Positions 52,215 through 60,758 of a stretch of DNA of 64,000 bases are shown in pieces. Position 1 is the stretch's first letter. Every line of letters starts with the position of its first letter. The DNA comes from Rhizobium phaseoli (GTDB lineage Bacteria > Pseudomonadota > Alphaproteobacteria > Rhizobiales > Rhizobiaceae). The stretch is taken from the NCBI RefSeq assembly GCF_010668805.1, contig NZ_WUFT01000010.1, positions 223,438 to 287,437 of the forward strand, read 5' to 3'. The notes beneath the pieces are model-generated. The model had not been told where the DNA came from and did no database searches. It saw only the letters and a list, made by a program, of their open reading frames with translations. A program made the translations under genes and the position numbers.

Positions 52215-52958
52215 TCAGCCGACCTTCCGGACTGGCGAGAACCCGCTCATCGCCCCGGTAAAAATCTTCGGCAGCGGCGAGGCATAGGAGCCACGTTTAC
52301 TGGTGGAAAGCTTAAGCGATACCAGCGCCTCGGCCTGCTTGACGGCGGCCGCCACACCATCGACGACCGGCACGCCGTAGATTTCCTGCAACTCGCGCGC
52401 CAGATCGGTCATGCCGGCGCAGCCGAGCACGATCGCCTCGGCGCCGTCTTCGGCAAGCGCCCGCTCGATCTCGGCCCGGAGCTTGCCGATTGCGCCCGAG
52501 GCCGCATCTTCAAGCTCCAGCACCGGGATATCGCAGGCGCGCACCTTGGCGCGGTCGCCCATCCCGTAACGGCGCACCAGATTGTCGATCAGCACCCGCG
52601 ACCGCTCCAGCGTCGTCACCACGGTGAAGCGCTGCGCCAGGAAGCCGGCGGTCACGACTGCAGATTCGCAAAGCCCGAGGATGGGCACATCGGCAAAGCT
52701 CCGTGCCGCTTCGAGCCCGGTATCGTCAAAGCAGGCAATGACAGCCGCGTCGTAGCCGGCCGCCTGTCGCTCCTTGAGTTCGCTAAGCAGACCGGGGATC
52801 GCCAGCGCGCCGTCGTAATGACCCTCGATGGAGACGGGGCCCATGCGCGAGGTGGCGGCGATAATCTCCGTACCTGAAGCAGCCACCGCGCGTGCGGCGG
52901 TCGCGGCCTTCTCGGTCATGGAGGCCGTGGTGTTCGGATTGACGATGAGAATGCGCAT
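52215..52958 (-). CDS. Asp/Glu/hydantoin racemase family protein
   Basis: A 247-residue cofactor-independent racemase. It starts MRILIVNPNTTASMT, the hallmark of hydantoin/allantoin racemases (HyuE/HpxA type). The two catalytic Cys fit ACFDDTG (about 75-81) and LGCAGM (about 178-183). It lies 1 bp behind the second permease gene and would racemise the imported ligand. No hydantoinase is visible here. Related maleate isomerases and Asp racemases share the fold. Confidence 0.87.
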   Translation of the reverse strand: MRILIVNPNTTASMTEKAATAARAVAASGTEIIAATSRMGPVSIEGHYDGALAIPGLLSELKERQAAGYDAAVIACFDDTGLEAARSFADVPILGLCESAVVTAGFLAQRFTVVTTLERSRVLIDNLVRRYGMGDRAKVRACDIPVLELEDAASGAIGKLRAEIERALAEDGAEAIVLGCAGMTDLARELQEIYGVPVVDGVAAAVKQAEALVSLKLSTSKRGSYASPLPKIFTGAMSGFSPVRKVG

Positions 52959-52959
52959 G

Positions 52960-53781
52960 TCAGTCTATCTTTGCCTGCCGCCGGCCGAGCATGGTCATGA
53001 TGCCGAGCGCGATGAGAATGATGGTGAAGGAAAACAGCGTCGTCACCGTGCCGAGCGCATAGAGCACCGGCGTCGTGACATTGGTCGTCATGCCATAGAT
53101 TTCGAGCGGCAGCGTATTGTAGCTGCCCGAGGTCATCAGTGTGCGGGCGAATTCGTCATAGGAGAGCGTGAAGCCGAACAGACCGACGCCGATCAGGCTC
53201 GGCGCGATCATCGGCAGTACCACATGCAGGAACGTTTGCCACGAACTGGCGCCAAGGTCGCGCGCCGCCTCTTCATAGGCCGGCGAGAAGCGGTTGAAGA
53301 CGGCAAACATGATCAGCACGCCGAACGGCAGCGTCCAGGTGAGATGCGCGCCGAAGGCCGATGAATACCAGGCGGGCCTCAGCCCTCCTTCCTGGAAGAC
53401 GACGCCGATGCCGAGCGAGATGATGATCGACGGCACCACGAGACTTGCGACGGTGGCGTAGAATAGCGCGGTCGAACCTGGAAAACGGCGGCGGAAGGCA
53501 AGGCCGGCGAGCAGCGACACGGTGACGGTCACCGCCATCACCATCAGTCCGAGGGTGAAGGAGCGCCGAAAGGAGGCGCCGAAATCGCCGACCGCCTGCT
53601 TCTCGAACAGGTTGAAGAACCAGTGGATGGAAACGCCATTCATCGGGAAGGTCAGGCCGCCGTCCGGCCCCTGGAAGGAGAGGATCAGGATCGCCGAAAG
53701 CGGGCCGTAGAGGAACAGCACGAAGATGACGAAGAAGATCGCCAGCAGATAGAATTCGAGGCCGCGTTTTTCGTAGTTCAT
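52960..53781 (-). CDS. ABC transporter permease (PotC type)
   Basis: A 273-residue inner-membrane permease with six helices and the EAA loop EAARDLGASSWQTFLHVVLP. The ATG MNYEKRG follows AAGGAG and lies one base after the stop of the preceding permease, so the two are translationally linked. Confidence 0.9.
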   Translation of the reverse strand: MNYEKRGLEFYLLAIFFVIFVLFLYGPLSAILILSFQGPDGGLTFPMNGVSIHWFFNLFEKQAVGDFGASFRRSFTLGLMVMAVTVTVSLLAGLAFRRRFPGSTALFYATVASLVVPSIIISLGIGVVFQEGGLRPAWYSSAFGAHLTWTLPFGVLIMFAVFNRFSPAYEEAARDLGASSWQTFLHVVLPMIAPSLIGVGLFGFTLSYDEFARTLMTSGSYNTLPLEIYGMTTNVTTPVLYALGTVTTLFSFTIILIALGIMTMLGRRQAKID

Positions 53782-53782
53782 C

Positions 53783-54688
53783 TCAAAGCTCCTTGCGGAT
53801 GTCGACGACACGCAGGATGGCCGCGACCATCAAAAGCACCACGGCAAGCAGCACCACGGCATTGGCGGCCGCCGCCGGATATTGCAGCAGCGACATCTGG
53901 TTCTTCATCATCAGCGCCACCGAGGCACTCTGGCCGCCGGACATCACCTGCACCGTCGAAAAGTCGGCCATCACCAGGGTGACGACGAAGATCGTGCCGA
54001 TCGCCATGCCGGGTTTGGCAAGCGGAATGACGACGTTCCACAGCACCTGCCAGCCCGATGCGCCGGCATCGCGCGCCGCCTCGAACAGCGACCGGTCGAT
54101 GCGCATCAGCGTGTTGAAGATCGGCGTCACCATGAACAGCGTATAGAGATGCACCATGGCGAGCACGACGGCGAAATCGGAATAGAGCAGCCATTCGATC
54201 GGCTGGGGGATGATGCCCATCTTGATCAGTGCCGAATTGACGAGACCATTGCGCCCGAGCACCGGGATCCACGAAATCATCCGGATGATGTTCGAGGTCA
54301 TGAACGGCACGGTACAGATGAGAAAGAGGATCATCTGCGTCGAGGTCTTGCGGATGTGGAAGGCCAGGAAATAGGCGACCCAGAAACCGATAAGAAGCGT
54401 CAGCCCCCAGACGATCGCGGTGAATTTCAGCGTGTTGAGATAGGTCTTCCACGTCACCCATGAACCGAGCGTGTCGGTATAGTTCATCGTCAGGAAATCG
54501 GGATAGAGACCGGCGAAATCATAGTCCCAGAAGCTGACGACGGCGATCATCGCGATCGGCAGCAGGAAGAAGAAGGCGAGAATGCCGATCAGCGGCATCG
54601 CCTGGAGATAGGAGATGGCTGATGGGGAGAGACGGAAAGAACGTCTGCCGCGGCTGCCCTCTTCCGTTTCTGCTGCGATGGTTGCCAT
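53783..54688 (-). CDS. ABC transporter permease (PotB type)
   Basis: A 301-residue inner-membrane permease with about six helices and the EAA loop EAARDAGASGWQVLWNVVIP. A hydrophilic N-terminus (about 1-25) precedes the first helix. It follows the binding-protein gene after a 266-bp gap filled by two palindromic elements. Confidence 0.9.
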   Translation of the reverse strand: MATIAAETEEGSRGRRSFRLSPSAISYLQAMPLIGILAFFFLLPIAMIAVVSFWDYDFAGLYPDFLTMNYTDTLGSWVTWKTYLNTLKFTAIVWGLTLLIGFWVAYFLAFHIRKTSTQMILFLICTVPFMTSNIIRMISWIPVLGRNGLVNSALIKMGIIPQPIEWLLYSDFAVVLAMVHLYTLFMVTPIFNTLMRIDRSLFEAARDAGASGWQVLWNVVIPLAKPGMAIGTIFVVTLVMADFSTVQVMSGGQSASVALMMKNQMSLLQYPAAAANAVVLLAVVLLMVAAILRVVDIRKEL

Positions 54689-54728
54689 ATCCGGTTCTCC
54701 CTTTATCCATATTCAGGCGGACGAGGGA

Positions 54729-54780
54729 TGCCCATCATCCGCCTGCCGGCACCTTCTCCCCGCAGGCGGGGAGAAGGGAA
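54729..54780. repeat. RIME-like element
   Basis: CATCCGCCTGCCGGCACC is followed by CCTTCTCCCCGC-AG-GCGGGGAGAAGG (54752-54777), the same perfect 12-bp stem as at 41237-41262. It lies between a binding-protein gene and a permease gene. Confidence 0.75.
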
Positions 54781-54839
54781 TCGCGGCAGCGCCTCGGCCA
54801 CCACGAACCTTCCGTCGGATAGGGAGGGCTCAAAACAGA

Positions 54840-54931
54840 CCCCTCCCCAACCCTCCCCACAAGGGGGAGGGAGTTACTGTGCCGCACCCTCGCCGGGCTC
54901 CCTCCCCCTTGTGGGGAGGGTTGGGGAGGGG
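54840..54931. repeat. Perfect 34-bp inverted repeat
   Basis: The left arm (54840-54873) and right arm (54898-54931) are exact reverse complements over 34 bases, with a 24-nt spacer. The arms are G/C-tract rich (CCCCTCCCCAACCCTCCCC begins the left arm) with a central CACAAGG. In mRNA this makes a very stable hairpin just 3' of the binding-protein gene. Confidence 0.9.
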
Positions 54932-54954
54932 AAAGCGGCAAACGCCGACCTGCA

Positions 54955-56253
54955 TCAGGCAGCGATGAACTCGTTCCAGCGGCGGACCATGTAGCGGTCT
55001 TCGTCCATCACGGAGTTCCAGCAGGCGACGGCGCCCATGCGGGCTTCGAAGGAGCCGCCGTCGCGGACAGCACCGGCCTTCTCCATCACCTTGCCCTCGG
55101 GAGACAGGATATCGCCCTGCGCCGGCTTGCCCTCGATCCAGTAGCCCCATTCATCGGCCGACATGAATTCCTTGGCGGTGTCCATGGCGGCAGAATAGTA
55201 GCCCTGGCGGTTGAGGTAGCCGCCGACCCAGCCTGATGTGTACCAGTTGATGTATTCGTAAGCCGCATCGAGCTCGGCGCCCTTCAGATGCGAGGCAAGG
55301 CCGAGACCGCCGCCCCAGGCGCGATAGCCTTCCTTGAGCGGCTGGAAGGTGCAGGCGATGCCCTTGGAGCGGACGGCGGCCACGGCCGGCGACCACATCG
55401 ACTGGATGACGACTTCACCCGAGGCCATCAGGTTGACCGACTCGTCGAACGACTTCCAGAAGGCGCGGAACTGGCCGTCGCCCTTGGTCTTGATCAGGAA
55501 TTCGATGGTCTTGTCGATCTCTTCCTTGGTCATGTTGCCCTTGTCGGCATATTTGATCTTGCCGGAGGCTTCCATGATCATTGCCGCATCCATGATGCCG
55601 ATCGACGGAATGTTGAGGATCGCGGTCTTGCCCTTGAAAGCCGGGTCGAGAATATCGGCCCAGCTGGTGATCGGACGGCCGGTGAGGTCGGGGCGGATGC
55701 CGAGCGTGTCGGCATTGTAGATGGTGGGAACCATCGTCATCCACTGCGTCGGCTCCTTGGCGAATTTCTTGGACCCCTGCGCTTCGACGAAGCCGACCGT
55801 GTGCGGCGCCGTGCCCTGGGCAATGACGCTGTCTGCCTTCAGCTTGCCGTTGATGAACAACGGCACGATCTTGTCGTAATATTTCAGCTTCTTGACGTCC
55901 ATCGGCTGCATCACGCCTGTTGGAAACACCTTCTTGGCGATCCAGTATTCGATGTCGGCAATATCGTAGCTGTCAGGCTGGGTGACGGCGCGCTGGGCGG
56001 CGGCGTCGGAATCGGTCGCCGTCATCTCCAGCGTGATGCCGAGGTCGGCCTTGCACTTCTCGGCGATGGCATTGATGTTCGAAACACCGGTGCCGAACTG
56101 ACGAAGCGTGATGTTGGTCTTCGCCCAGATTGTCGGGAAGCCGGTGATCGCGCCGGAGCCGGCAATGGCGCCGACGGCGGCAGCACCCGTCTTCAGCAGG
56201 GTGCGGCGGGAAAGACCCTTTTCCGCCTTGGTCGATGTGGTTTCAGTCGTCAT
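54955..56253 (-). CDS. ABC transporter substrate-binding protein with Tat signal
   Basis: A 432-residue periplasmic protein of the spermidine/putrescine-type family. The N-terminus carries a twin-arginine signal, SRRTLLKTGAAAVGAIAG (about 15-32), so export in folded form is predicted. DSYDIADIEYWI and WSPAVAAVRSKG are typical of binding-protein lobes. The ATG at 56253 follows a GGGG stretch; the longer frame reads into the ATPase gene spacer. It is the second gene of the operon, 49 bp after the ATPase. The ligand is unknown; the racemase downstream hints at a chiral cyclic amide or amino acid. Confidence 0.88.
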   Translation of the reverse strand: MTTETTSTKAEKGLSRRTLLKTGAAAVGAIAGSGAITGFPTIWAKTNITLRQFGTGVSNINAIAEKCKADLGITLEMTATDSDAAAQRAVTQPDSYDIADIEYWIAKKVFPTGVMQPMDVKKLKYYDKIVPLFINGKLKADSVIAQGTAPHTVGFVEAQGSKKFAKEPTQWMTMVPTIYNADTLGIRPDLTGRPITSWADILDPAFKGKTAILNIPSIGIMDAAMIMEASGKIKYADKGNMTKEEIDKTIEFLIKTKGDGQFRAFWKSFDESVNLMASGEVVIQSMWSPAVAAVRSKGIACTFQPLKEGYRAWGGGLGLASHLKGAELDAAYEYINWYTSGWVGGYLNRQGYYSAAMDTAKEFMSADEWGYWIEGKPAQGDILSPEGKVMEKAGAVRDGGSFEARMGAVACWNSVMDEDRYMVRRWNEFIAA

Positions 56254-56302
56254 GTCAGTTCCCCTTTTTGTTGGATGGGCAAGGTTGGTTGTCGACGGTG
56301 GT

Positions 56303-57391
56303 TCAAGCGGAAGCGCGGCCGAGCAGTACGGCATCCTCGAGCGCCCAGCTGAGTGAGACCGCGTCGCCGACGGCGACCGGACGGGCGAAATAGTCGCTAT
56401 CGCCTGATATGACGGTGAAATCGTCGCTGCCGGCGCCGATAACGGTGATCTTCACCGAAGAGCCGCGATATTCGATGTTGGAGACGATCCCGTCGAAGCC
56501 GAGCGTCCATTCGGTCGCCACCTGCAGGCGCACGCGGTCGGTGCGGATGCCGATGTCGACGGGCTCCCCGACCTCCCTGCCCGTTCCACGTACCGAAAAG
56601 CTCTGCCCCTCCGGCACGGTCATGACGAGCATACCGTTCTCGCTCGACGTCACCTGGCCGGTGAGCACGTTGTGATCGCCCATGAACCGGGCAACGAAGG
56701 CGGTCGCCGGCTTCTCGAAAATTTCGCGCGGTGCGGCCGCCTGCTCGATCCTTCCGTCATTCATGATGACGATGACGTCGGCGAGCGCCATCGCCTCCTC
56801 CTGGCTGTGGGTGACGTGCACGAAGGTGATGCCGAGCGACTTCTGCAGCTTCTTGAGCTCCGCGCGCATGCGGATCTTCAAAAACGGATCGAGCGCCGAC
56901 AGCGGCTCGTCGAGCAGCAGCGCTTCCGGGTCAGTGATCAGCGCGCGCGCCAGCGCCACGCGCTGTTGCTGGCCGCCGGAAAGCTGGGCCGGGCGCCTGA
57001 CGGCATAGGACTCCATCTGCATCAGCTTCAGCATCTCGAGCGCCTTGGCCCGCCGTTCCGCCTTGTCGACGCCCTTCATCTTCAGGCTGAAGGCGACGTT
57101 GTCGATCAGGTCGAGATGCGGGAACAGCGCATAGGACTGGAACATCATCGCCGTGCCGCGCCTGGCCGGCGGAAAATCGGTGACGACTGTATTGCCGAGC
57201 CGGATATCGCCCGAGGAGATGCTCTCGTGGCCGGCAATCATCCGCAGCGTCGAGGTCTTGCCGCAGCCCGACGGGCCGAGGAAGCAGCAATAGGAGCCGG
57301 CCGGAATCTTCAGGCTGATTTCATCGACCGCCGTCGTCGCGCCGTAGACCTTCGAAACGGATACTAAACCGATCTCTGCCGCTTTCGACAT
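56303..57391 (-). CDS. ABC transporter ATP-binding protein (PotA type)
   Basis: A 362-residue importer ATPase: Walker A GPSGCGKTS, Q-loop FQSYALFPHL, signature LSGGQQQRVALARA, Walker B LLLDEPLSALD, VTHSQEEAMA and a C-terminal TOBE domain (about 275-355). In the switch loop HSQEE replaces the usual HDQEE. Of two adjacent ATGs the second fits the GGGGA ribosome-binding site better. It is the first gene of the operon, which is unusual, and diverges from the FCD regulator gene. Confidence 0.9.
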   Translation of the reverse strand: MSKAAEIGLVSVSKVYGATTAVDEISLKIPAGSYCCFLGPSGCGKTSTLRMIAGHESISSGDIRLGNTVVTDFPPARRGTAMMFQSYALFPHLDLIDNVAFSLKMKGVDKAERRAKALEMLKLMQMESYAVRRPAQLSGGQQQRVALARALITDPEALLLDEPLSALDPFLKIRMRAELKKLQKSLGITFVHVTHSQEEAMALADVIVIMNDGRIEQAAAPREIFEKPATAFVARFMGDHNVLTGQVTSSENGMLVMTVPEGQSFSVRGTGREVGEPVDIGIRTDRVRLQVATEWTLGFDGIVSNIEYRGSSVKITVIGAGSDDFTVISGDSDYFARPVAVGDAVSLSWALEDAVLLGRASA

Positions 57392-57504
57392 CATGCTTCC
57401 CCTGTTTGGAAAAGACGATGCATTCGCCGTGCCAGATTCCCGCACACCGCGCCAAGCTCTTGTGAAACAAGGCTTTTATCAAGGCCATACCCATGAGAAA
57501 ATTA

Positions 57505-57548
57505 TGAGCACGACCAGCGTCTGCACATGATTTAGGCTATCGTGCTCA
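57505..57548. promoter_or_regulatory. Inverted repeat in divergent promoter region
   Basis: TGAGCACGA (57505-57513) and TCGTGCTCA (57540-57548) are perfect 9-bp inverted arms separated by 26 bp, in the region between the ATPase and regulator genes. It could be a looped operator or part of a leader structure. Confidence 0.4.
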
Positions 57549-57561
57549 ATTTTTGCAATGG

Positions 57562-57573
57562 ATCGTATACAAT
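57562..57573. promoter_or_regulatory. GTATAC operator candidate for FCD-type GntR regulator
   Basis: ATCGTATACAAT is a near-perfect 12-bp palindrome. FCD-type GntR proteins commonly bind TNGTNNNACNA-like sites, and TCGTATACAA fits. It lies about 83 bp before the divergent regulator gene. Confidence 0.55.
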
Positions 57574-57655
57574 TTAACCGGAATTTCGGGCACAAAATCA
57601 TTTAACTTTTGCCGCGAAGCCGGATATGGTTTGCCCGCCATCAGGGAATGATTTC

Positions 57656-58366
57656 ATGAAATCCGCCGCCACGGCTCAGCAGGCCGAAGAATCCGCCGAA
57701 ACCGGCGCGCAACAGATCCGCGACGCCATTCGTGAGGCGATCGTCGAACGCAGGCTTTCGCCCGGCACCAAGCTTTCCGAAAGCGATGTCGGCAATCTCT
57801 TCAACGTCAGCCGCACGCTCGCCCGCGCCGCTTTGCAGGCGCTCTCCTATGAGGGCCTCGTCAGCGTCGAAAAGAACCGCGGCGCCTTCGTTGCCTATCC
57901 CTCGCCTGAAGAAGCCCGCCAGATTTTCTCGGCCCGTCGCTTGGTCGAGCCCGGCCTGTTGCGTGAGGCAGCGGCGCGGATCACCCCCGATGACATCAGA
58001 GATCTGAGAGAGCTGTTGCTGGAAGAGGGCCGGCTGATGAGCGAGCGTGGACAGACGGCGCGCCGCGCCGAGATCAAGGCATCCGGCGATTTCCACCTGA
58101 TGCTGGCGGTCATATCCGGCAATGCGATCATGCAGCGCTTCATGGAGGAACTCGTTGCCCGCTCGTCCCTGGTGATCGCGCTTTACGGCCAGTCGACCGC
58201 CTCGAGCTGCGGCCATTCCGAACACGGCGAGATCATCTCGGCAATCGAAAGCAACGAACTCGACCGCGCCTGCGAGCTGATGCTGCATCACATCGCCCAT
58301 ATCGAGGCCGATCTCGACCTGCGCGAACGCAAGAGCCTCGGCCTCAAGGAAGCCTTCGAACTTTAG
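57656..58366 (+). CDS. GntR family regulator, FadR/FCD subfamily
   Basis: A 236-residue regulator with a GntR winged helix (about 20-80: LSPGTKLSESDVGNLFNVSR, then GLVSVEKNRGAFVA) and an all-helical FCD ligand domain (about 90-220) with Asp/His metal-site positions (DFHLML, SEHGEI, HHIAHIE). FCD proteins sense organic acids, often controlling divergent uptake operons. It faces the ABC/racemase operon across 264 bp holding a GTATAC palindrome. The ATG at 57656 begins just after GGGAATG; the longer frame adds ten residues. Confidence 0.88.
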   Translation: MKSAATAQQAEESAETGAQQIRDAIREAIVERRLSPGTKLSESDVGNLFNVSRTLARAALQALSYEGLVSVEKNRGAFVAYPSPEEARQIFSARRLVEPGLLREAAARITPDDIRDLRELLLEEGRLMSERGQTARRAEIKASGDFHLMLAVISGNAIMQRFMEELVARSSLVIALYGQSTASSCGHSEHGEIISAIESNELDRACELMLHHIAHIEADLDLRERKSLGLKEAFEL

Positions 58367-58441
58367 AGCATGTCTCGGCAAAGACGCCGGACGCGCGCCT
58401 TTCGCCACACTCCGTGTCACGTCAAGCGGAGGGTCGAAACA

Positions 58442-58855
58442 CTACCATGGCGTCTGCTTCGGCAGCATTTCGAAGGCCGCGAAGATATCCTCGGCAGTCC
58501 TCGGCTCGCTCGAGCGCAGCTTCACGGCGCCGTCGCGGCCGACCAGGATCAGCCCGAACTCGCCGGATGGCGGCCCCTGCAGCCGCTCTCTGACATCGTC
58601 GGCATCGAGTTCGGAGCCGTCGTCGAACGGCGAGAAAGCGCCGCCGCCGGCGATGATGAAAACCTCGACATCCTCCTCGATGAGACGCATATGCGCGTTC
58701 CGCAGCCATTCGTCCTGGATGACGGCGCGGTCGTCCTGCGCATCGGCGAAGATGAGCAGGACCCGCTTCCTGTCGCGAAACTGCTCGAGCGATTGCGGAA
58801 GCTCCGGCGGACGCCGCGGAGCGCCGATGATTTCATGAACGATGGATTTCAGCAT
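58442..58855 (-). CDS. DUF4174 domain protein
   Basis: A 137-residue protein with the DUF4174 pattern: RKRVLLIFADAQDDRAVIQD near the N-terminus, VEVFIIAGGG in the middle and FGLILVGRDGAVKLRSSEP towards the end. The fold resembles thioredoxin-like domains but has no CxxC. Function unknown. Of three ATGs the one at 58855 has GAGGA at a good distance. It lies in a group of small genes without obvious pathway. Confidence 0.75.
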   Translation of the reverse strand: MLKSIVHEIIGAPRRPPELPQSLEQFRDRKRVLLIFADAQDDRAVIQDEWLRNAHMRLIEEDVEVFIIAGGGAFSPFDDGSELDADDVRERLQGPPSGEFGLILVGRDGAVKLRSSEPRTAEDIFAAFEMLPKQTPW

Positions 58856-58971
58856 GATGCTCATTCCTCACCCGCACTGATGGCGGGCCTGCCGATAAAA
58901 CGGCTGGCAATGGGCGAGGTTCCGCCAGGAAGCGGAAAAGGATCGCAGCCATGGCCGCGATCCTCATCCAA

Positions 58972-59355
58972 TCAGTCGCGGTTCTGGTCTTCGGCTGTGT
59001 GAGCCGAAGCGGCGACGAGATCGACCGTGCCGTTGGCAAGAAGGCGCTTGCGCACCAGCACGCGCATCACGCGCGCCGCCGTCGAGAAAGTCATCTGGTC
59101 GAGCGGGCCTTCGCCCTCCCACGGCTTGGTCAGCCGTTCGGTAACGGCGCCGACGATATTCATCGGCACGATGTCTGTGCATTCGCGCATGGCTTCGAAA
59201 ACGAAGCCGATGGGGATGACCCGTCCTTCGTAAGTCACGATCGGTTCGGTCAGTTCGCTGTCCCATTCCTCGAAGGCATAGAGCGCTTCGCGAAACAGCT
59301 GCTGGAGGGTAAACGGCGCGTGGCCGTCATGAAGTGGCGGCAGGGCATTCATCAT
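58972..59355 (-). CDS. Conserved-looking hypothetical protein, 127 residues
   Basis: A soluble 127-residue protein without signal or membrane segment. Visible are an acidic first half (FEEWDSELTEPIVTYEGRVI), a mid region MRECTDIVPMNIVGAV and a basic stretch VMRVLVRKRLL. AGGAGA lies 5 bp before the ATG, which supports expression. I do not recognise the family. It is 117 bp upstream of the DUF4174 gene on the same strand. Confidence 0.65.
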   Translation of the reverse strand: MMNALPPLHDGHAPFTLQQLFREALYAFEEWDSELTEPIVTYEGRVIPIGFVFEAMRECTDIVPMNIVGAVTERLTKPWEGEGPLDQMTFSTAARVMRVLVRKRLLANGTVDLVAASAHTAEDQNRD

Positions 59356-59714
59356 GTCTGTCTCCTCTTGATGGGTTGAAGCCAAAGTCCTCCGGTATCG
59401 GTCGCGCCAACGCGGGGAACGGAACGTTTTGCTGCCCCTGCGAACCGATTAACACGATTGATTCTATAGACTAACGCGCCGGGGTAAACCCCATTTATCG
59501 GCAATCGCGGAAGCGAATTCCATAACGCGCTGATATTCCTGCATTTTTTAGTTGAAATTTTCCCAGGAGCGGCCGTTCTGGAAAATCCATGCCGCAGCTC
59601 CAGATTGCCCCGTAATGGCACCATCGGGCGAAAAAACCCTGAAAATTCACGGAACTTTTGCCGCTGTAATCTGTTTTGTTCTCACATTCGCAAAACAGTC
59701 TGGGGTAATCACCA
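59356..59714. other. 359-bp intergenic region with promoter-like signals
   Basis: No gene is seen. It separates divergent small genes. The right part holds an EcfG-like promoter (59651-59675) and an 8-bp inverted repeat (59671-59698). The middle (59440-59560) is AT-richer and probably holds the promoter of the - strand gene. Confidence 0.5.
59651..59675 (+). promoter_or_regulatory. Candidate EcfG (general stress) promoter
   Basis: GGAAC, 16 bp, then TGTT; the alphaproteobacterial general stress sigma factor EcfG prefers GGAAC-N16/17-CGTT. It lies 40 bp before the 80-residue protein gene and partly overlaps the inverted repeat CTGTTTTG/CAAAACAG (59671-59698). Confidence 0.45.
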
Positions 59715-59957
59715 ATGACGCAAATCCGTGAACCGGAGCGCCGAAGCAGGATCCTGCGCGGCCGGCCCTACAGCCTTGATGAATTCGCTTCCAAATATGG
59801 CCTGCTGAGCCATCAGGCCGAAAGCCTGTTCACCCGCTTTGGGCCCTCCTCGATCGAACTCGACCTGCTGATGGCCGCCAAGCGCCGCCTGCCGGTTCGC
59901 CACGAGGGACCGGTTCCGCAGGACGGGCCGGTTAATCAGGACAGAATTGCCGAATAA
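59715..59957 (+). CDS. Small hypothetical protein, 80 residues
   Basis: A basic, soluble 80-residue protein beginning MTQIREPERRSRILRGRPYS. LDEFASKYGLLSHQAESLFT looks like a short helical, HTH-like stretch, and the C-terminus is a Gly/Pro/Gln-rich tail. No family is recognised. It is followed 26 bp later by a DUF2934 gene, probably in one operon, behind a possible EcfG promoter. Confidence 0.6.
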   Translation: MTQIREPERRSRILRGRPYSLDEFASKYGLLSHQAESLFTRFGPSSIELDLLMAAKRRLPVRHEGPVPQDGPVNQDRIAE

Positions 59958-59983
59958 ACACCTTTAACGAATGGAATGATTAG

Positions 59984-60223
59984 ATGAGCAGCAGACGTCA
60001 TGAATGGATCAGCAAAAGAGCTTACGCAATCTGGGAAGAACAGGGCCGCCCGCAAGGGCGTGATGACGATCACTGGCGCCAGGCGGTTGCCGAACGCGAT
60101 GCGCTGGAACGCACACAGGCCTCCATTGATGGCCGCGAGGTGCTGGTGAAATTTCGCCCGAAGCAGCCGAAGCTCGAAATACTGCGCGAGGACTGGGTCA
60201 ACCCTTCGACAAAGGTTGGTTGA
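59984..60223 (+). CDS. DUF2934 domain protein, 79 residues
   Basis: A 79-residue protein with the DUF2934 core WISKRAYAIWEEQGRPQGRD followed by DDHWRQAVAE (about 8-37). The domain is common in small rhizobial proteins of unknown role, often with stress-related expression. The remaining residues are charged and probably extended. It is the second gene of the two-gene unit started by the 80-residue protein. Confidence 0.75.
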   Translation: MSSRRHEWISKRAYAIWEEQGRPQGRDDDHWRQAVAERDALERTQASIDGREVLVKFRPKQPKLEILREDWVNPSTKVG

Positions 60224-60758
60224 TCTCTATCTCATACTGGCTTCTGCACCGGTGGCCGCCCTCGCCCTTCGAGGCCCCTACGGGGCACCTCAGGATGAGA
60301 GCGGAGAAAAGGTGCGGCTTGCCTCATCACAGAGTGGAATGGCGCGCCGGCGCCCAATTGCAAAACACGGCCCACCGCTCAGCCCATCAGCCACGCGGCA
60401 CAACAACTAGCCCTCATGGTGAGGAGGCCAGCAGGGCCGTCTCGAACCACGAGGGCGGGTGATGAGCAGACGCGGGAGCGTCCGCAATGGCACAGTGCAA
60501 CCGCTTCCCCGACGACCATTGCTCCCACCGGAAACGCTTCATCAACCATATTGACACAAATCCATGGAGTACGGGCTTTCCCCCTACCCACCCGCGACAT
60601 TGCCGCTCGACACTTTCTTCGCAAAATCGGACACGGATAAGAATGAAACGTGGTCACTCGCGGGACACGGACTTCATCTGGCCGCAGCACCAATTCCGGT
60701 GTCCGGCCGATCCTGTAGTATCGGGAAAAGCCTGAAACGCCCGCCAGGGCAGGCCATG
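60224..60758. other. 535-bp region without a convincing gene
   Basis: Several short open frames exist on both strands but none has a ribosome-binding site together with a recognisable product. Two palindromic repeats lie in the left part (60260-60302 and 60411-60456). The right part (60480-60758) has no clear structure beyond AT-richer stretches near 60600-60650; a small RNA there cannot be excluded. Confidence 0.5.
60260..60456. repeat. Two rhizobial palindromic repeats
   Basis: The first (60260-60302) has the form CTCGCCCTTCGAGG, GCCCCTACGGGGC, CTCAGGATGAG. The second (60411-60456) has CCCTCATGGT against ACCACGAGGG with GGCC/GGCC inside. Both resemble repeats found many times between genes of rhizobia and relatives. 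Confidence 0.6.

Noticed and set aside
54729..54931. CRISPR array or transposon ends
   Set aside because: The repeats are inverted, not direct, with no regular spacers and no cas or transposase gene nearby; palindromic intergenic elements explain them.
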